DNA of 64,000 nt, taken from the NCBI GenBank assembly GCA_030765055.1, contig CM060953.1, positions 195,444,982 to 195,508,981 of the forward strand, written 5' to 3'. Source of the stretch: Mantis religiosa (taxonomy: Eukaryota; Arthropoda; Insecta; Mantodea; Mantidae). A program made the translations under genes and the position numbers. Under the pieces are notes generated by a model that saw only the letters and a program-made list of their open reading frames with translations, did not search any database and was not told the origin of the DNA. Shown here in pieces: positions 20,879 to 33,430 of this stretch; within the stretch, counting starts at the first letter, position 1; every line of letters starts with the position of its first letter.

Positions 20879-21020
20879 CCATCTTTTGTCGTTCTTCTTG
20901 AAGTAATACATAGTGGTGGTGCCAGGAAGGAGTCTCTTGTGGCTCATAGGTTTTTTTTTTTTTTTCAGTTGGTAAGAGTCTAACTCGCCGAGCTCGGCGT
21001 CTTTTGATGACTTTTCCCTG
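20879..21020. other. Spacer between two inverted family-3 SINEs
   Basis: Unique sequence with a T13 run and a C10 run. It lies between the 3' end of the plus-strand array and the 3' end of the minus-strand SINE. Confidence 0.5.
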
Positions 21021-21217
21021 CCCCCCCCCCAAAGTAATGTCGGACGATGAATAAAATGATGCTCAAATGAGTACATGGTACATAGAGCTTACACTTATTA
21101 TTCATCTTTCAGGATTAGGGAAAATCCCGAACAAAGCCTTATGCAGATAAGTCGCCCTGACAGAGGTTCGAACTCGGAACCTTTTAAACGGGAGGCAAGG
21201 ACACCGCCGAAGCGGGC
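21021..21217 (-). mobile_element. Family-3 SINE, single-body copy
   Basis: On the minus strand: tRNA-like head with GGCGGTGTCCTTGCCTCC and B-box GAGTTCGAACCTC, linker ending in CGGGATTTTCCCTAATCC, then one body unit ending at ATTACTTTGG. It is inverted relative to the array at 18822-20878 and only about 140 bp from it. It identifies the 108-bp repeat as a SINE body. Confidence 0.85.
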
Positions 21218-23319
21218 AAAGAGAAAATATGAAGCGTTTTTAGGGATTACATGAGTATGAATTATTTTGTGCGAAGATGTGATATTTGGAATTGTAAGGA
21301 AACATACGCAGACGTTGAGATATTAAAATTCCTTCAAGTTTATTCAGAAGACCTTGGCAGTATTTGGAGCGGAAGGGAGCAAATCATGTACCTAGTTCAA
21401 CGAACTGCGGAATGTCTAGTCTTTGTGGGAAGTTCTTTGGTCGAGGAAGAGGAGAAGAAGAAGAAGAAGACCTTGAAGAACTGGAACCTACTCGGACAGT
21501 CAGTCACTAGCTCGGCAGTTCCCTTCTTGACCTGCCGTTGCGCGTCGTTAAGAGATCGATAGGGGTAAACCGCCCTTCCACATCAGTTTGCCGCTTGCCG
21601 CCCTACGAGACGGATCAGCACTCCGAGCGGAAGCCACCACCAGGTGATACCACGTGACTTCCATTGTTGATTACCGAAATGATGCTTCATTTGTTTTAAC
21701 ATCTCTTTCGCTTTTGTTTTGTGAGTGAATCTTATTGTTTAGGTTACGTAACCACGTTCTGTGTTTGCAACGTAAAAGGTAAGATTGAGTACACTCTGCT
21801 ATAAATTTAACTATCGTTGTTATTTATATGTTTATTTGATGTTATACTTTCACTACCACTTATCTATAGAAAGTATAGGAAGCACTGCATTGCACTCGAA
21901 AGTTATGTATTAAAATTTAACCTAAAATTTAGTTTTTATGCTCTGAGAGCAAAAATAATGTCATTCTCAGGCCCCAAAGTATACTTTATGCGAAAAAAAT
22001 GTTTCATTTCTTTTGATTTTCTCAAAAAAAACTCGTAATTTCGATTAAACTCCACATGTTTAGGATATCTGCATGAGAAATTCAATAACTTAAGCTTTTA
22101 ATTTTCTTTAAACAGTCTCTGTAGTGAATAATATTTATATAATCAGGAAAACTTAGGAAAATAACGAAATTTTAGCACACAAAAGATGTACAGATTATTA
22201 AACCACAGACTTTGTCACTATATTGTTTTGGTAGCTTTAGTCGTTTCTCAAATAATCTTTTTGTTAATTTAAAGGTGTTAATTCATTATTTTCTTTCGTG
22301 GTCACGCAAAGCCACCAAAAACATCTAACGCTTTAGCCTACTGCATTCGTTTCTGCATCGAAATTTGTAATTAAGTTTATTTTGTTTGACAAGAAGTGGA
22401 TATGAGTTTGTTGTGGAGACAGTGTATTTCTTTATGAATTTCTATTTTTAATACCAAACGTCATACAAAGGCTTTCATTGTACTTGAAGGCTAAAGTATT
22501 TTGGTTTAAAATGGAGGCAATTATATCCAAAGAACTTCGTTTTGAAGGTGCGGTAAAAAGTAGAAATACCAGTTGTTACGCAATACTGGACGAGGTTATA
22601 TAACGAGGATTTATCATTCTTTCTTTCACATATGTTCGTGTTTTGTTTAAAATCAGTAATAAACCATGGTTTATATTTGAGACATAGAGTATCTATTACC
22701 TGTAATACGTCTTTATCTAGGACGCTAGAAAGAAACAAAAGCTAGCGGCAGTACCAACCTGTTGTGCTTACATAACACTCGTAGCCTTCTACTGTTTCCT
22801 GCCTTATTGAGCGGTGAGCAAAGAGTAAAAATGTCACCAAATGACAGACAATTCCCTTGTACAGCTCACGTGTTCTGAACAAGTCGTTTACATAATATGT
22901 TTATCTGTTTATTCCCTTTCTTGCTAACGTTGATATTATTCTATGCTCTGTCCTACCATATGTTCTGTTTATCTCTTTTATGCAACTGATATTTTCTAGT
23001 TATATAAAAGGTACTGCACTGCAGTCACATGATTACCTTATAGATGATACATTTAGGGCGTTGTTTTTATTTTATCTGCATTTAAATATGGTAAGCAAAG
23101 AAAAAGTTGTATTTTATTAAATATTCGTTTATGATATTATACCAAAAATACATTTTTTGAGATTCCTTAAATAAAAAATAAAGCTTTTAGAAAAAATGTG
23201 TATGTGTGCGTGTGTATATGACAAAAAATAAAACAAATGGAATAAATATCAAACTAGGTATTCAAGTTTAGTTTACTCTAATGATGCGATGAAGATGAAA
23301 AAAGGCACAAAAACGAAAA

Positions 23320-23322
<3 letters not shown>
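21218..23322. other. Unassigned sequence
   Basis: No recognised gene. Contains a short GAA-rich run near 21450 and a GC-richer patch at 21480-21660. The 103-codon frame at 21251-21562 spans the GAA run and shows no family resemblance. Confidence 0.3.

Positions 23323-23364
<42 letters not shown>
23323..23364. repeat. Poly(A) tract, 42 bp
   Basis: Uninterrupted run of 42 A on the plus strand. It could be the tail of an unrecognised retroposed element, since a clear element upstream was not found. Confidence 0.9.
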
Positions 23365-23368
<4 letters not shown>

Positions 23369-23454
23369 TCCCCATTCTTGATTACCCTTTGCGTGGAACA
23401 TAGAAAAAACGTATTTTTTAAAATGGCTTTAACAAATGTTATTAAAGCTTATAT

Positions 23455-24075
23455 TAGCATATTATGATGAAAAATACATGTCGAAGTTTGTGGGAACAGG
23501 TTCAGAAGTCTCTTCATTTTGAATGACTTTTGCATAACGTTAAACTGTAAGGGGAGACAAAATTTTACTACACAATCACTTAAAACACCCAATTTGTGTC
23601 AAATAATTATTTTGTGTGGTTAAGTTTCCAAGATATTACCTGAGAGTGTTTGCATATGCAACTACACTTTTAGAAAATAAAAAGTAGTTATTCGTTTGTT
23701 TTCGTCTCTTGGCTATGCAAACCGAAATAAATGTGAAGCAATCAAATAACAATCTGCTTTGAAAACATTTGAATATCACCTTAGCTTATGGTTCTTTACC
23801 CTTATACACGTGTACAGTGAAGGGTATTTACATTAACAACAAATGGAAGCTTTTTATAAGTATATAAACTGAGAATCATGTGAGTATTACATATCCCAAA
23901 ACAAATGTAATCAAAACACAAATTACAGGCTCAACAAATCATAGAATATACTTACATTATGATCTATGTGCTATTTTTCTCGACAACTAAAGCAAAAACT
24001 CTCGTCCCTAATTGAAAGTTATTGTAATATTGCAGCCAATATGTAATATTGTATTACATATTGAAGGCAGAAGCA
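23455..24075 (+). repeat. Direct duplication, copy A
   Basis: Aligns along its length with 24702-25470: shared blocks include GGTTCAGAAGTCTCTTCATT, GAATGACTTTTGCATAA, CACCCAATTTGTGTCAAATA, GAAGGGTATTTACATTAACA and the final GACAGAAGCA/GGCAGAAGCA. The copies differ by many substitutions and indels, so the duplication is old. Part of the unit also resembles 59860-59950 and 63250-63330, suggesting it comes from a dispersed repeat. Confidence 0.85.
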
Positions 24076-24701
24076 CAGTGCGATCCATATAAACCTGAAC
24101 CATTTCAGTAGGCCATAACTTTTGAACCAATAAATAATCCATGCATCGTTTGTCCCATTTTCTTTGATACGACTGTAGACACTGAAGTTTATAAGAGCAT
24201 CTTCAAGACATTTGTGGAGCAGCTGGATGATATCGAATTGAGAGAAGGGTATTTCCAGCAAGATGGAGCAACGTGCCATACATCTAATGACACCAAGGAA
24301 CTTGTAACCAGTTTCTTTGATAATCGAATAATCTCAAAAGGTCTGTGGCCCCCAGATCCCCTGACCTAACTTCACCAGATTTTTTTTCTTGTGGAGCATC
24401 TAAAAATAGAGTGTACAAGAATAGGCCACGGACAATTGATGTCCTCAAGGAATCCATTCGAACCGAAATAAGTAACATTGACGAGGATACTCTCCGTAAA
24501 ACTTCAGAGAATATGGTGAGACGAGTACAAACATGTATAGATGCTGGTGGAGGACACTTCCAACATTTTCTCTGAGATGTAAATAGTGTAATGTAATCCC
24601 CCAATTGTGTATTATATTCTCCCAAAGTTGTACGTGTGTCCTATTATTGGTTCGAAAGTTATGGACTATTGAAATGGTTCAGGTTTATATGGATCGCACT
24701 G
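24076..24701 (+). mobile_element. Tc-like DNA transposon, internally deleted
   Basis: Long terminal inverted repeats of about 58 bp (starting CAGTGCGATCCATATAAACC at both ends), enclosing a truncated transposase gene. The right end abuts a TA; the left end abuts AAGCA, not TA, exactly where duplication copy A stops. Length is 626 bp against more than 1.2 kb for autonomous relatives. Confidence 0.88.
24141..24574 (+). pseudogene. Tc-like transposase, C-terminal half
   Basis: The frame begins without a Met just inside the left TIR (PIFFDTTVDTEVYKSIFKTF), reaches GYFQQDGATCHTS with the second catalytic Asp, then shifts by one base at the CCCCC run near 24350. It continues as PPRSPDLTSPDFF, with the third acidic residue, and RVYKNRPRTIDVLKESIR, typical of the DDE endonucleases annotated in insects as Tc-like. 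The stop is at 24572-24574, before the right TIR. DNA-binding domain and first catalytic Asp are deleted. Confidence 0.85.
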
Positions 24702-25040
24702 TATCATGATGAAAAGTACATGCCAAATTTTGTGGTAATAGGTTCAGAAGTCTCTTCATTCTGAATGACTTTTGCATAAGTAAACTGTAAGGAACAGACA
24801 AAATCTTACTGCACAAAAACGCAGATCCCTTAAAACACCCAATTTGTGTCAAATATTTATTTTTGTGTGGTTAAGTTTCCAAAATATTACTTGGAAGTGT
24901 TTGCATATGCAACTTACTTTTCTAAAATAGAAAACAGTTATTCGTTTGTTTTGTTTCCTGGCTATGCAAAGAGAAATGAATTTAAAGGAATTAAATGAGA
25001 GTCAGCTTTGAAAACATTTGAATATAGTCTTAACTTATGG

Positions 25041-25086
<46 letters not shown>

Positions 25087-25470
25087 ACGAAGGGTATTTA
25101 CATTAACAAATGGAAGCTTATATAAATAGAGATTTACGTGAATATTACATATCCCAAACCAAAAGCCGATTAAGTTCAGGATACAAAGAAAATCCTTCTA
25201 ACCTAAACTACCCTTTAAATGGAAATAACGATTATTGTTATTATAATAATCAGTGATGGCTGAGTACTTACTTACTAGGCAACTCTGTAATCTAACAAAA
25301 CAGAAATAACGTCATCAAAAGACAAAACAAATGCTCAGTAAATCATTAAATGTACTTAAATAATGATCTATTTGTATTTTTTCTCGATAACTAAACCAAA
25401 ATCTCTCGCTCCTAATTGATAGATATGTAATATTACAGCCATTACAATTTGTATTACTATTAAAGACAGA
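24702..25470 (+). repeat. Direct duplication, copy B
   Basis: Second copy of 23455-24075, starting directly after the Tc-like element and enlarged by a TA microsatellite and by a ~110-bp stretch near 25170-25300 absent from copy A. After GACAGAAGCA it continues into a T-run, where copy A is cut by the transposon. Confidence 0.85.
25045..25081. repeat. (TA)n microsatellite
   Basis: About 18 TA dinucleotides. The equivalent site in copy A has only TTATACACGTGTAC, so the expansion followed the duplication. Confidence 0.9.
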
Positions 25471-28400
25471 AGCATTTTTTTTTTTCAAAACTTTGCTTGT
25501 AGGTTTCCCTCTAAGTATTACATCAGACATTTAATTCTCACCTTCAAGACTTTCTGCTACGTATCTTTGTGCAGTAGTATTCAATTTCTATCCTGCAGTT
25601 TTGAAGAATTGTGCAACTTTATTTCGACTTCGCATTACAATAACCTACAAATAGTCTTAAATAATCCTTTATGTTCCAAATCTACTAATATCAATATTAT
25701 CATTAAGAGTTGATCCTACCATGGAATAAACACTCTCAAGATTCGAAGACTTAATACTTTTGACTTCTAAAAATATGCCAACCCACATCTGCTACATTAC
25801 CCACAAACCAGTCCTTGAATTTCGTTTAACTACATAAATAAGATTTCCTAGACTTTTCTGGAAGTATATTAATAGTTTCACCTTGTATTGCTTTCAAAAG
25901 TTTACCTTAGGACTTCGAAAATCACCCTGTTTGCTCATTTTAAACTTAATTTCACATATAAAACTAGCATTCAAAATTGTAAAATACAACCATAATGTTT
26001 GTTGATTTATCGCGTCTTTTGTTTTCCAAAGCCCACTTTACTCTTCCTCTAAATATATCGATTCCGTAGTAAATAAATATCACTAAATACTCTGAAAGTA
26101 AATAAAGCATTGTAGACAACACTCTACATAATTAATTTTGGTAACTAGTCCTCTAAGTAACACTTATGCTACACCCATTTGCTTTGAAGGACTAGCAATC
26201 TTTAGCTATTTCAAAGTATGCAATTTCAATTCCTGCAGAGGGCTCTGCTTTTGAGCATTTCTGACTATCGCCATTCCATTTTTACCTATATTATGGAACT
26301 TTCTAAACCAATTTAATCTCAATCACATTGAAGCAGAAAGCAAATAGTAATTAGAAGGTGTACCTATAAAAATAAACAATATAATATAAATAATACCTAA
26401 TATAATAATATACAGAAAATCCTCTGTCCCGAGCTTCAATATTCTAAAAAACATTAACGACTTTTGTTGAATACTATACATTAAAGATACTGGCACGAGA
26501 AATAAAGTCTATATCCTGAAGTTCCTGAGAATATTCTGTGAAATTATCTTTAATTCCAACGTGTTTTGAAGACACTTTACTACACAAAAGATGAATATCT
26601 CGTTAAATCACACATTTTATATAAGCATTTTTGTACCATTAGTCATTTCCGATGTATTTTATTGGTTTGATTTTCAATTTTTTTTTTCGAGTGTCAAGGA
26701 ATTAGTTTTTTCTCCCTCTCGTCATTATACAAGCAACAAGGCATAAAGAGGCTTTATTTCTGTGAATCTGTCGCTTACAATGGAATGTATAAATGTGCTG
26801 TGAAAGATTAGTTCTATTAAGCTTTTATAAAAATAGTGGAGAAAGTCATTTGAGTGCAACACGGAATCTCAGAAACGCTACCAATCTTCAGTTAGTTATA
26901 GGAAGTCAGTCGGTATTCCCTTAAAAGTACATTGTTATGTTCAGCGAGACTTGTATGAAGGGTCATCTACTTCTCAGGCGTTCTTCCATGGACAGCAAAC
27001 TTGTCATATGATTCCCTTGATGTTCAAGGACGCAGACATCGGCTCACCTCGCAGTTTTGCTTACATTATTCCAGCAATAATACTAAATTAACGGACAAAC
27101 ATTGCAAACCTTCAGCATACCTGTAGAAAATATGTTATTGTGTTTGCATTAAATAGTGGACAAGTAAAAACGACTCCAATGTTGGAAGCCTTGCTTGCAA
27201 TCGTACGTTTAATCAAATATTGTTTCATAAAATATTCTTTGCAACTGATGAAAATACAATATTTCAACGGTCAGTTGTTCCTCCTAAAATACAATACTTT
27301 ACTTTTAATACCCACATTCAAATGTTTGTCTATAATCTGGAAGTTTAATATCATATTAAAGTATTCTCTTTGGTCAGAGATGTTTACATTAGCTTACAGT
27401 GGCGTCAGGGAAGTGTTATATCTTCTTCACTTAGGTTTCTACAGTTATACAAACTTAAAATTGTCGAATATGACAAATGTAAATAATTACAGTCTGATTT
27501 TTAAAGGAAGATACATGAAGGTCAACTGTTTCTCCACGTGGGTAGTGCAATGTTGTCAGCAGATCGCCTTTCTTTATCCCATCAACACTCGAAACATAAA
27601 CAAGGGTTCGAGTTATCTCACCTCAACAAAAATATGCACAGTTAATCTGTATTAGTCTACTTTAAAAACAGAAATAAGTTGTTCACACATTTACTGAGTT
27701 GTAGCGTCTTCACATGTGTGAGTTATTTTAAATAATTGTTTGTACTATGTAACTAATATTCCATACTTACCGTTATTGTTGCTATGTATCGTAAGTTGAC
27801 ATTCCCGCACAGTGCGGTAAGTATTTCTCCATAGCAACACATATACGCGATGCACGTTCTAAAATCTAACATTTATCTTCATATTTCAGCTAATATCTTA
27901 ACTTCTAAAATTCAGATTCACATAAATACACATAATGCAAAAATAATGTACAACACACATGTGGTAAGCACATAATGGAATCTCCAGAATTGAAGGAACT
28001 TGGTGCAAGCGCCTCGTTTGTTCAAACCTTTCCTCGTTCCGTATACATTAATATCGCAATATACTATTATTAACGACTTTGTTAATTGACATGTTCATAT
28101 CAACGCCACCGATATGCCGGAATTTTGACCCACAGGAATTCTTTTACGTGCAAGTATATCTACTGACATGTGACTTTTGGATAAAATGAATAAGCGGTTC
28201 ATTGATAAGCAGCAAACGGTCGTCTTCTTGCTGTAAGAATTCTCTAAGAGAACAAACAAATTCTCTAATCCTTGTTTCACGTAAGCTTGCGCTGTATCTC
28301 TTAACGGTCACGTGACCTTATGACATCTCATTGTGCGGTAAAAATTAGTTCTTTATTTAACATGGTGATATATCTTTATATGTTGGAAGAGAATTGTCAA

Positions 28401-28695
28401 ATTTATATTTTCGTAACTGTTTTAATTAAATATATTACGCAACAGAGTTGATTTATCTGAAATGCATGTTAATTCTTAAACGAAGTAAAGAGGAGGTTCC
28501 TTTGCTCTCAAGCACATGACACGATATCACGTGATTTAGCGGTAGTGATGACATATTTGTTTATATGACTTTTATCACTGATCTTGTTTTGAACTGCATT
28601 AGTCATATATCGCCATTCGAGAGTGTGCTATGCCGAGTGCGAGAGCTAAGTTATTTTATTGATCGTTTATTGTACGTGTACTTATTATATGTATA
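25471..28695. other. Unassigned AT-rich sequence
   Basis: No recognised gene or repeat in 3.2 kb. The 171-codon frame at 27140-27655 has a composition expected of AT-rich noncoding DNA (Ile, Leu, Tyr, Asn) and no recognisable motif. A 9-bp inverted pair (GTTGCTATG/CATAGCAAC) flanks 27790-27826. Confidence 0.3.
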
Positions 28696-29142
28696 ATGGC
28701 AGAGTCTAACGCCAGTTTTTCGCTGAAGCATCGCAAGGGAAAACCTTTACAAAGCGGCGAAAAAAGAATTGTGGTGCATGTGTTTAATACACTCACAGAG
28801 AAGAATCCGTCTTTGTCAGTGAGAGAAGTCGAACAGCTGTGCTCTGAACTTACAGGTGTGTTAGATGCGTAGGAACATCGCGACATGAAACTGAGACAAC
28901 AGGAAAACTTACCACTCCAGGGGCGATATTGCTGTGTGGCGAAGACGTTATTTAAGAACAATCAGACTGTACCGAGATACAAATCGCAAAATATACTACC
29001 TTGAGAGACTTGGGTGAATGAAGGACACACGACAAGTATGGCGTGACACGACTTTTAAGACTGAAAGACAAGCATTTTTGCATGGTATGTGTACTGGTTT
29101 AAAAAATCCCAGTGGAAAAGGCCGAAGGCCTTTCATTATAAA
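28696..29142 (+). pseudogene. IS630/Tc1-type transposase, N-terminal and first catalytic region
   Basis: The Met at 28696 starts the N-terminal helix-turn-helix region (KGKPLQSGEKRIVVHVFN, EVEQLCSELTG). The frame then changes, and a short TGKLTTPG linker is followed by an internal deletion. DIAVWRRRYLRTIRLYRD and RKIYYL lead to the first catalytic motif, which in this arthropod family reads DETWVNEGH; here one base is missing in the Asp codon near 29005. The next frame gives TERQAFLHGMCTGLKNPSGK. The rest of the catalytic core is absent. Related C-terminal pieces occur at 47040-47395 and 50463-50765. The family is widespread in aphids and other insects. Confidence 0.82.
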
Positions 29143-30177
29143 CTTGTTCCAGATTCATTGCTCATTCATTCAGTTTCAATTTGCTCAGTTTTATTATAAA
29201 CTTCATTATTTTTGCATGCCTTCATATTCTTATTTATATGATTTTATCTATCTTCATGGCAATTATTATGGCGTTTACTGCAGGTTTAAATGTAACGGGA
29301 AGGCACCGCCTATGTCCTATGGCGCGAAAGCATTAGCCAATTAGGATGAGGGGGAAGGTAGTTGCACGCGGAGTGATCCGTGTCAGCGGGGCAAAGTTAT
29401 ATGAAACAAAGATTAGCTTGGCTGTGCAATGTAAGAACCCGACCGCAAGCTGATCTTTGCCTTGGGCCATGAATCCTCGGAACACCTCTAATCCTACCGC
29501 CACTACGTCTTGCTTCCATAAAAACGTATTTTAATTGTGTTTTAACAAAATAGGCTAACAATACACAGCGCAACTAGTTAAACTCTGTTTCCCGCATACA
29601 ACTAGCAATAACTGAGCTGAGGAGTATGTAATTCACCAGTGCATCCAATCTGGCAACCTTTGTTTACGTTACCATAACAATGACCTTCACTTCTTACCCT
29701 TCACGTTCGTTGCCTAATGACCTTCACAAAATTACAATGATTCCATTGATCTTATCCGACCGATCATCAACTGTTTATCAGTAGAAATCTGTTCCTAGTC
29801 ATACAAAACAGTTTGTACTATCGTTCATAAGCAAAGCACGCAACACTGAAAGTTTTTACTTCCATTACTTGAGCACAGTAACAACGCCCAGGTGTACTGA
29901 AGCAAAATTACAATATTTTCTTGTTAGTTTATAGCGATTGCTGAAATATTACTTTTCAAAACTGCAAGGTGAGGCTATGGCTCCGCGCCAAAGAGTATTT
30001 ATACAACAATCCCATAACGGGAATTACAATAGTATTCCTACGGCATTTAGATGTACAGTAAATATTTTTACATGCATACAAAGGAAAGTAAACTTGTGAT
30101 AAATCAACCTCTCGATAAATATTCCAACAAGCGAATGTTGTTGCTTCAAGGTTGCAAATCCAACGCTCCTGATATCC
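29143..30177. other. Unassigned sequence
   Basis: No recognised gene. Includes a GC-richer patch at 29280-29480. Confidence 0.3.
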
Positions 30178-32455
30178 GTGAGGATAAGAGAAAACCTCCA
30201 ACGTTGTCATATCGGACGATGAATGAAATGATGTTCAAATGAGTACAGGATACATAGAGCTTAGAGTTACCAGACATTCATCTTTCAGGATAAGAGTAAA
30301 CCTCCAGCGTTAAGTCATATCGGACGATGAATGAAATGATGTTCAAATGAGTACAGGGTACATAGAGCTTAGAGTTACCAGACATTCATCTTTCAGGATA
30401 AGAGAAAACCTCCAACGTTGTCATATCGGACGATGAATGAAATGATGTTCAAATAAGTACAGGATACATAGAGCTTAGAGTTACCAGACATTCATCTTTC
30501 AGGATAAGAGTAAACCTCCAGCGTTAAGTCATATCGGACGATGAATGAAATGATGTTCAAATGAGTACAGGGTACATAGAGCTTAGAGTTACCAGACATT
30601 CATCTTTCAGGATAAGAGAAAACCTCCAACGTTAAGTCATATCGGACGATGAATGAAATGATGTTCAAATGAGTACAAGGTATATAGAGCTTAGAGTTAC
30701 CAGAGATTCATCTTTCAGGATAAGGGAAAACCTCCAACGTTAAGTTATATCAGACGATGAATGAAATGATGTTCAAATGAGTACAAGGTATATAGAGCTT
30801 AGAGTTACCAGACATTCATCTTTCAGGATAAGAGAAAACCTTCAACGTTAAGTAATATCGGACGATGAATGAAATGATGTTCAAATGAGTACAGGGTACA
30901 TAGAGCTTAGAGCTATCAGACATTCATCTTTCAGGGTAAAGGAAAACCTTCAACGTTAAGTCATATCGAACGATGAATGAAATGAGTTCAAATGAGTACA
31001 GGGTACATAGAGCTTAGAGTTACCAGACATTCATCTTTCAGGATAAGAGAAAACCTCCAACGTTAAGTCATATCGGACGATGAATGAAATGATGTTCAAA
31101 TGAGTACAGGGTACATAGAGCTTAGAGTCACCAGACATTCACCTTTCAGGATACGGGAAAACCTCCAACGTTAAGTCATATCGGACGTTGAATGAAATGA
31201 TGTTCAAATGAGTACAGGGTGCATAGAGCTTAGAGTTACCAGACATTCATCTTTCAGGATAAGGGAAAACCTCCAAGGTTAAGTCATATCGGACGATGAA
31301 TGAAATGATGTTCAAATGAGTACAGGGTACATAGAGCTTAGAGTTACCAGACATTCATCTTTCAGGATAAGAGAAAACCTCCAACGTTAAGTCATATCGG
31401 ACGATGAATGAAATGATGTTCAAATAAGTACAGGGTACATAGAGCTTAGAGTCACCAGACATTCACCTTTCAGGATACGGGAAAACCTGCAACGTTAAGT
31501 CATATCGGACGTTGAATGAAATTATGTTCAAATGAGTACAGGGTGCATAGAGCTTAGAGTTACCAGACATTCATCTTTCAGGATAAGGGAAAACCTCCAA
31601 CGTTAAGTCATATCGGACGATGAATGAAATGATGTTCAAATGAGTACAGGGTACATAGAGCTTAGAGTTACCATACATTCATCTTTCAGGATAAGAGAAA
31701 ACCTCCAGCGTTATGTCATATCGGACGATGAATCAAATGATGTTCAAATGAGTACAGGGTACATAGAGCTTAGAGTTACCAGACGTTCATTTTTCAGGAT
31801 AAGAGAAAACCTCCAACGTTAAGTCATATCGGATGATGAATGAAATGATGTTCAAATGAGTACAGGGTACACAGAGCTTAGAGTTACCAGACATTCATCT
31901 TTCAGGATAAGAGAAAACCTCCAACGTTAAGTCATATCGGACGATGAATGAAATGATGTTCAAATGAGTACAGGGTACATAGAGCTTAGAGTTACCAGAC
32001 ATTCATCTTTCAGGATAAGAGAAAACCTCCAACGTTAAGTCATATCGGACGATGAATGAAATGATGTTCAAATGAGTACAGGGTACATAGAGCTTAGAGT
32101 TACCAGACGTTCATCTTTCAGGATAAGAGAAATCCTCCAACGTTAAGTCATATCGGACGATGAATGAAATGATGTTCAAATGAGTACAGGGTACATAGAG
32201 CTTAGAGTTACTAGACATTCATATTTCAGGATAAGGGAAAACCTCCAACGTTAAGTCATATCGTATGATGATTGACATGATGTTCAAATGAGTACAGGGC
32301 ACATAAAGCTTAGAGTTACCAGACATTCATCTTTCAGGATAAGAGAAAACCTCCAACGTTAAATCATATTAATCGAAGAATGAAATGATATTTAAATGAT
32401 TACAGGGTACATATAGCTTAGAGATAGTTGCATTCTCGTTTCAGTATAAGGGAAA
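30178..32455 (-). repeat. 108-bp satellite derived from SINE body, inverted (about 21 units)
   Basis: Same unit as 18822-20878 in reverse complement (CATATCGGACGATGAATGAA, GTACAGGGTACATAGAGCTT, AGACATTCATCTTTCAGGAT). Periods are 106-108 bp. A three-unit pattern is visible: the TCACCAGACATTCACC variant recurs about 323 bp apart (31128 and 31451). No tRNA head is visible at the 5' side (right end, after 32455), so this is either a head-truncated SINE or a pure satellite derivative. Confidence 0.95.
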
Positions 32456-33430
32456 ACTGCGGAAGAAGATGATATAGAAGTTAGATCGACTTTTTAAATG
32501 TTAGTTGGTTCAGGGAGCTTCTTATCAAGTGCAGACTCTGTTATAAATCTTACGGTACTTAAGTCTCTGCTACAAAAGAGCAAACAGAGATTAGCGGTTA
32601 TGAAAGGATTTACTGGTTCATTACTGAGCTCTATCAAAAACAATAAAGAACACGTTAGCAACGATAAAGGGAGCAGCACCTGAGATAAATGCATCGCTTC
32701 AGATTTTGTCGTTGCGAGATGAGCGCTTAAGTTTAGTGATGTACAAATATCTAACCACTAGTTAGATCTTCTATGAACTATTCGCTGTTTGGTGGGTTTG
32801 AAGTTCTATTGTTTTTTTTTGATAAACAGAAGATAAAAATGAGGGGGCTTCCGAAATCAGGAGATCTTAAAGCTTCAATTTACAGCAAAATCTCAGTACC
32901 AAAGTTAAGTATGTGGTAGAGAAATTAATATTTCATGACAACATGCAATTGGAGAAAGCTGTAAATATTTAAGTATTAAAAAGATTAATAATGAGTATCG
33001 GGTTAAATCTAAAAGAAGACTACTTTACCTAAACTCTGTGCCTGGAAGCGATATTCATTTTAGTGCTGTAACATTTTGTTTATCTGTAACAATGCAGCAG
33101 TTGTATAAATGCAATTCAGAATGATGGCACTGGAAAGAGTGGATCATCGATTTTCTTATTTATAAACCGGGATTAGCTATAATCTGGGGACCAAACACGT
33201 AGGTCCGGCACAAATTTTGGTCCGCCTCCGAGGGGTAGATTAAAGACGGACTGTCTTTGTAACATGGACGGCAATGCAGTGATGAATGTAGCTGAGGTAC
33301 GTATAATTCATGAAATAAAACGACGGAGTAATACTTATCTTCCAAGACTAGAAGTACGATGACCTAAACTTCTAAAGTAGATACAGGTTTAGTAAAGGAA
33401 ACGTCAGAAAGCTGATATAAATGATTCGTC
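32456..33430. other. Unassigned sequence, left flank of the 95-bp satellite
   Basis: No recognised gene or repeat. Small frames on both strands at 32494-32694 show no family resemblance. Confidence 0.3.

Noticed and set aside
21251..21562. 103-codon frame with a Glu/Lys run
   Set aside because: The acidic/basic run is an imperfect GAA microsatellite; no homology recognised.
27140..27655. 171-codon open frame
   Set aside because: Composition is that of AT-rich noncoding DNA, no domain or motif is recognisable and there is no supporting splice or promoter context.
27785..27835. Inverted GTTGCTATG pair resembling an RFX X-box
   Set aside because: The half-sites are about 30 bp apart, far more than the 0-3 bp spacing of an X-box.
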